From positions 1 through 8,038 of the forward strand of contig WQZW01000053.1 in NCBI GenBank assembly GCA_009780545.1: a stretch of DNA of 8,038 bases. The letters run 5' to 3'. This document shows, piece by piece, positions 6,401 to 8,038 of this stretch. Position 1 is the stretch's first letter; every line of letters begins with the position of its first letter. Under the pieces are notes generated by a model. It did no database searches. It was not told where the DNA came from and worked only from the letters and a program-made list of their open reading frames with translations. Source of the stretch: Treponema sp. (lineage in GTDB: Bacteria; Spirochaetota; Spirochaetia; Treponematales; Breznakiellaceae). The position numbers and the translations under genes were made by a program.

Positions 6401-6423
6401 GGAGTTTTGCAGAGCAAAACTCC
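6401..6423. repeat. GGAG-type perfect palindrome
   Basis: GGAGTTTTGC (6401-6410) and GCAAAACTCC (6414-6423) are exact complements around loop AGA. It is closely related to 6562-6584 and 6507-6529 and sits 2 bases after the GTCCAA-type palindrome. Confidence 0.95.
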
Positions 6424-6426
6424 ACT

Positions 6427-6445
6427 CCGCCGGTTTCACCGGCGG
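6427..6445. repeat. 8-bp G/C palindrome
   Basis: CCGCCGGT (6427-6434) and ACCGGCGG (6438-6445) are exact complements around a 3-base loop TTC. Confidence 0.85.
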
Positions 6446-6468
6446 CATTCCTGTAAACCAAAGCGTAC

Positions 6469-6489
6469 CCATCATCCTCCCGATGATGG
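6469..6489. repeat. CCATC-type palindrome, copy 1
   Basis: CCATCATC (6469-6476) and GATGATGG (6482-6489) are exact complements with a 5-base loop. The 21 bases differ from 6590-6610 at one position only (C6481 versus G6602). Confidence 0.9.
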
Positions 6490-6506
6490 ACCGCCTTTAT
6501 GGGGAT

Positions 6507-6529
6507 GAAGTTTCACAAAGCAAAACTCC
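6507..6529. repeat. Decayed GGAG-type palindrome
   Basis: This 23-base segment matches 6401-6423 at 19 positions. All four differences are transitions in or near the left arm and loop; the right arm GCAAAACTCC is intact and is followed by ACTCC in both copies. The left arm no longer pairs well, so it is probably a degenerating copy. Confidence 0.75.
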
Positions 6530-6561
6530 ACTCCCACCTTTATTCGTGCCGGCCCAAGCAT

Positions 6562-6584
6562 GGAGATTTGCTACGCAAATCTCC
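6562..6584. repeat. GGAG-type perfect palindrome over the permease-ATPase stop
   Basis: GGAGATTTGC (6562-6571) and GCAAATCTCC (6575-6584) are exact complements around loop TAC. The minus-strand stop codon (6573-6571) lies at its centre and the last three residues (RFA) come from its right arm and loop. Confidence 0.95.
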
Positions 6585-8038
6585 TAAGGCCATCATCCTC
6601 CGGATGATGGCCCTCTTTCAACACGCAGCGTATCTCGTTGATGCCGTTCACCCGCAGCACCGGCACCTGTTGCCGGCATTCGTCCTTCGCCTCCGTACAG
6701 CGGGGAGCGAAGGGACAGCCGGCCTGGTTCGCCAGTCCGTCGCCCGGGGAACCGGGTATCGAGGTCAACCGTTGCAGCGAGTAGTGGCTGCCGAAGCGGG
6801 GCGAGGAAGCAAGCAGCGCGACGGTGTACGGATGCCTCGGCCGTTGCGTGATCTCCTCCGGGCTGCCGGCCTCCATCACCATTCCCCCGTACATCACCAT
6901 AATCCGGTCGGAAATGTCGGCGACCAGGTCGATATCGTGGCTGATGAAGATGATCGAGATGCGCCGGCTCTGCCGCAGCGACTTCAACAGCTCGATGATC
7001 TGCTTCTGGATGGTAACGTCCAGGGCCGTGGTCGGCTCGTCGGCAATCAGGAAGTCGCAGCCCTGCGCCAGGGCCAGGGCGATGCCGATCCGCTGGAGCT
7101 GGCCGCCTGAAAACTGGTGGGGATAGTTCATCAGTCGTTCCCGGCCCCGTTCAAGGCCGGTTTCGGCAAGCAGGGCGGCGGCCTTGTCGAAGGCCTCCTC
7201 CTTGGTAATCTTCGGCTCGCTGTTCCTGAAGGTTTCGATAAACGCCCCGCCGATGCTCTGCAGGGGGTCGAAGGAACGGCCCGGTTCCTGGAAGATCATC
7301 CCGATCTTCCTTCCCCGGTACTGCCTGAGTGCCTCGGTCCCCAGGCCGGTAAGTTCCCGACCCTCGTACTTCACCGAACCTTCCACCCGTGCGTTCCCCG
7401 GCAGCAGTTTCGGGATGGCAATGGTACTGACGCTTTTCCCGGAACCGCTTTCCCCGACGATGCCGAGACATTCGCCCTTTTCCACGTCGAAGGAAATTCC
7501 CCGCACCGCCGGTATGGAAACGAAGGCCTTCCCCCGCCTGACGAAGAAGCTTACCTTGAGGTCCCGCACCGAAAGGAAGGCGTTTCTCTCCTCCCGTTCT
7601 TCCGCCGGAAGCGGCAATCCGCCGGCCCCGACATGAACCGCCGTCCCGCCGTCCTGCCCGAGCATCTGCTTGCCCTTGCCGAACTTGGGGAACACCGTAT
7701 TGTAGGGATCGAAGTAATCCCGCAGAGCGTCGCCCAGGAAATTGAAGCCCAGGGTGATGGCAAGGATGAACCAGATCGGGGCGAGCAGCCAAGGATAGGC
7801 CCGCATGATGGCCAGGGTAAGCACGTTACGGTTGATCATCGAACCCCAGCTTACCGAAGGTTCGGTGATTCCCAGGCCCAGCCAGGAAAGCGAGGTTTCC
7901 GCGATGATCGTTCCGGGAATGGAAAGTGCCACGCCGACGATGAGAAGGCTGGATATCTGCGGCACGATAAAACGCCCGATGATCGTCGGGGAGGGAATCA
8001 TCTCAAGCTGGGCGTTCATCACGAATTCCTCCCGCTTG
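6571..8038 (-). CDS. Fused oligopeptide ABC permease (DppC/OppC) and ATPase (DppD/OppD), 5' end outside window
   Basis: The reading frame is open to the window edge, and residues before the GTG at 8022 (KREEF) continue a permease, so the true start lies beyond 8038. Numbered from 8022, residues 1-110 are the C-terminal half of a DppC/OppC inner-membrane permease. This includes the loop with REEFVMNAQLEMIP that contacts the ATPase, SLSWLGLGITEPSVSWGSM, and a C-terminal helix ending GDALRDYFDP. A linker (about 111-148) leads to a full DppD/OppD ATPase: Walker A GESGSGKS (190-197), Q-loop FQEP, signature FSGGQ (304-308), Walker B FLIADEP (324-330) and H-loop His362. The oligopeptide/nickel-type C-terminus follows, with HPYT (397-400) and GCPFAPRC (435-442). 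Cys435, 442, 449 and 466 match the cluster reported to bind iron-sulfur in some DppD structures. The fusion would import peptides with a partner permease, second ATPase and binding protein, presumably encoded further right. The last about 12 residues are encoded by palindromes. Confidence 0.93.
   Translation of the reverse strand, partial: KREEFVMNAQLEMIPSPTIIGRFIVPQISSLLIVGVALSIPGTIIAETSLSWLGLGITEPSVSWGSMINRNVLTLAIMRAYPWLLAPIWFILAITLGFNFLGDALRDYFDPYNTVFPKFGKGKQMLGQDGGTAVHVGAGGLPLPAEEREERNAFLSVRDLKVSFFVRRGKAFVSIPAVRGISFDVEKGECLGIVGESGSGKSVSTIAIPKLLPGNARVEGSVKYEGRELTGLGTEALRQYRGRKIGMIFQEPGRSFDPLQSIGGAFIETFRNSEPKITKEEAFDKAAALLAETGLERGRERLMNYPHQFSGGQLQRIGIALALAQGCDFLIADEPTTALDVTIQKQIIELLKSLRQSRRISIIFISHDIDLVADISDRIMVMYGGMVMEAGSPEEITQRPRHPYTVALLASSPRFGSHYSLQRLTSIPGSPGDGLANQAGCPFAPRCTEAKDECRQQVPVLRVNGINEIRCVLKEGHHPEDDGLRRFA
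6588..6612. repeat. CCATC-type perfect palindrome, copy 2
   Basis: GGCCATCATCC (6588-6598) and GGATGATGGCC (6602-6612) are exact complements around loop TCC. It lies in the coding region and encodes GHHPEDDG, just before the C-terminus of the fused transporter. Confidence 0.95.

Larger units (their letters stand above)
6326..6561. other. Intergenic palindrome cluster
   Basis: This stretch between the convergent membrane-protein and permease-ATPase genes has no convincing coding sequence. It is mostly stem-loops: 6372-6398, 6401-6423, 6427-6445, 6469-6489 and a decayed copy at 6507-6529, continuing into 6562-6612 inside the next gene. None is followed by a T-run on either strand, so none is a canonical intrinsic terminator, although they may still affect 3' ends of both convergent transcripts. 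Confidence 0.75.

Noticed and set aside
6401..6445. Intrinsic terminator for the small membrane protein gene
   Set aside because: The stems are strong, but neither strand has a T-run directly after them; a Rho-independent terminator cannot be claimed.
6330..6587. 85-codon + strand frame across the palindrome cluster
   Set aside because: Its codons come mostly from the repeats, it has no convincing ribosome site, and its end overlaps the 3' end of the permease-ATPase gene. It is likely spurious.
6372..6612. CRISPR-like array
   Set aside because: The palindromes differ in sequence and length, spacing is irregular (2 to about 30 bases), and no cas gene is nearby.

Overview
The window is GC-rich bacterial DNA, most likely from a spirochaete of the Treponema group. 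That placement is inferred from the mix of gene types: a RarA ATPase with a long C-terminal extension, a Phe-terminated outer-membrane barrel next to a beta-propeller lipoprotein, a fused oligopeptide permease/ATPase, and many short palindromes at gene ends. No rRNA or other phylogenetic marker is present, so the taxonomy is moderate confidence at best.

Layout. Positions 1-453 hold a small tRNA unit on the + strand: a near-consensus sigma-70 promoter (41-69), tRNA-Ser(GCU), a spacer with a long hairpin, tRNA-Arg(GCG) and an intrinsic terminator. A second, minus-strand terminator at 555-584 closes the convergent gene rarA (603-2912, minus), which encodes a replication-associated AAA+ ATPase with a roughly 340-residue extension of methyltransferase-like appearance. 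A gene-free stretch of about 290 bases (2913-3203) is filled with small hairpins and short direct repeats. From 3204 to 5841 three minus-strand genes run in series (5' to 3': membrane-anchored Band-7-like protein, outer-membrane beta-barrel, beta-propeller lipoprotein) and look like one cell-envelope operon. A short divergent intergenic region follows, then a + strand gene for a three-helix membrane protein (5918-6325). Positions 6326-6612 are packed with perfect palindromes that run into the 3' end of a minus-strand fused DppC/OppC-DppD/OppD type gene (6571-8038, cut off by the window edge).

The most interesting signal is the palindromes. A two-module composite, one palindrome of GTCCAA...TTGGAC or CCATC...GATGG type followed within 2-17 bases by a GGAG...CTCC palindrome, can be read four times. 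In each case it has the same orientation as the gene just upstream and sits at or beyond that gene's 3' end. In rarA and the permease-ATPase gene it supplies the last codons and the stop. No phage, CRISPR or insertion-sequence gene is visible, and I see no multi-gene novel system.
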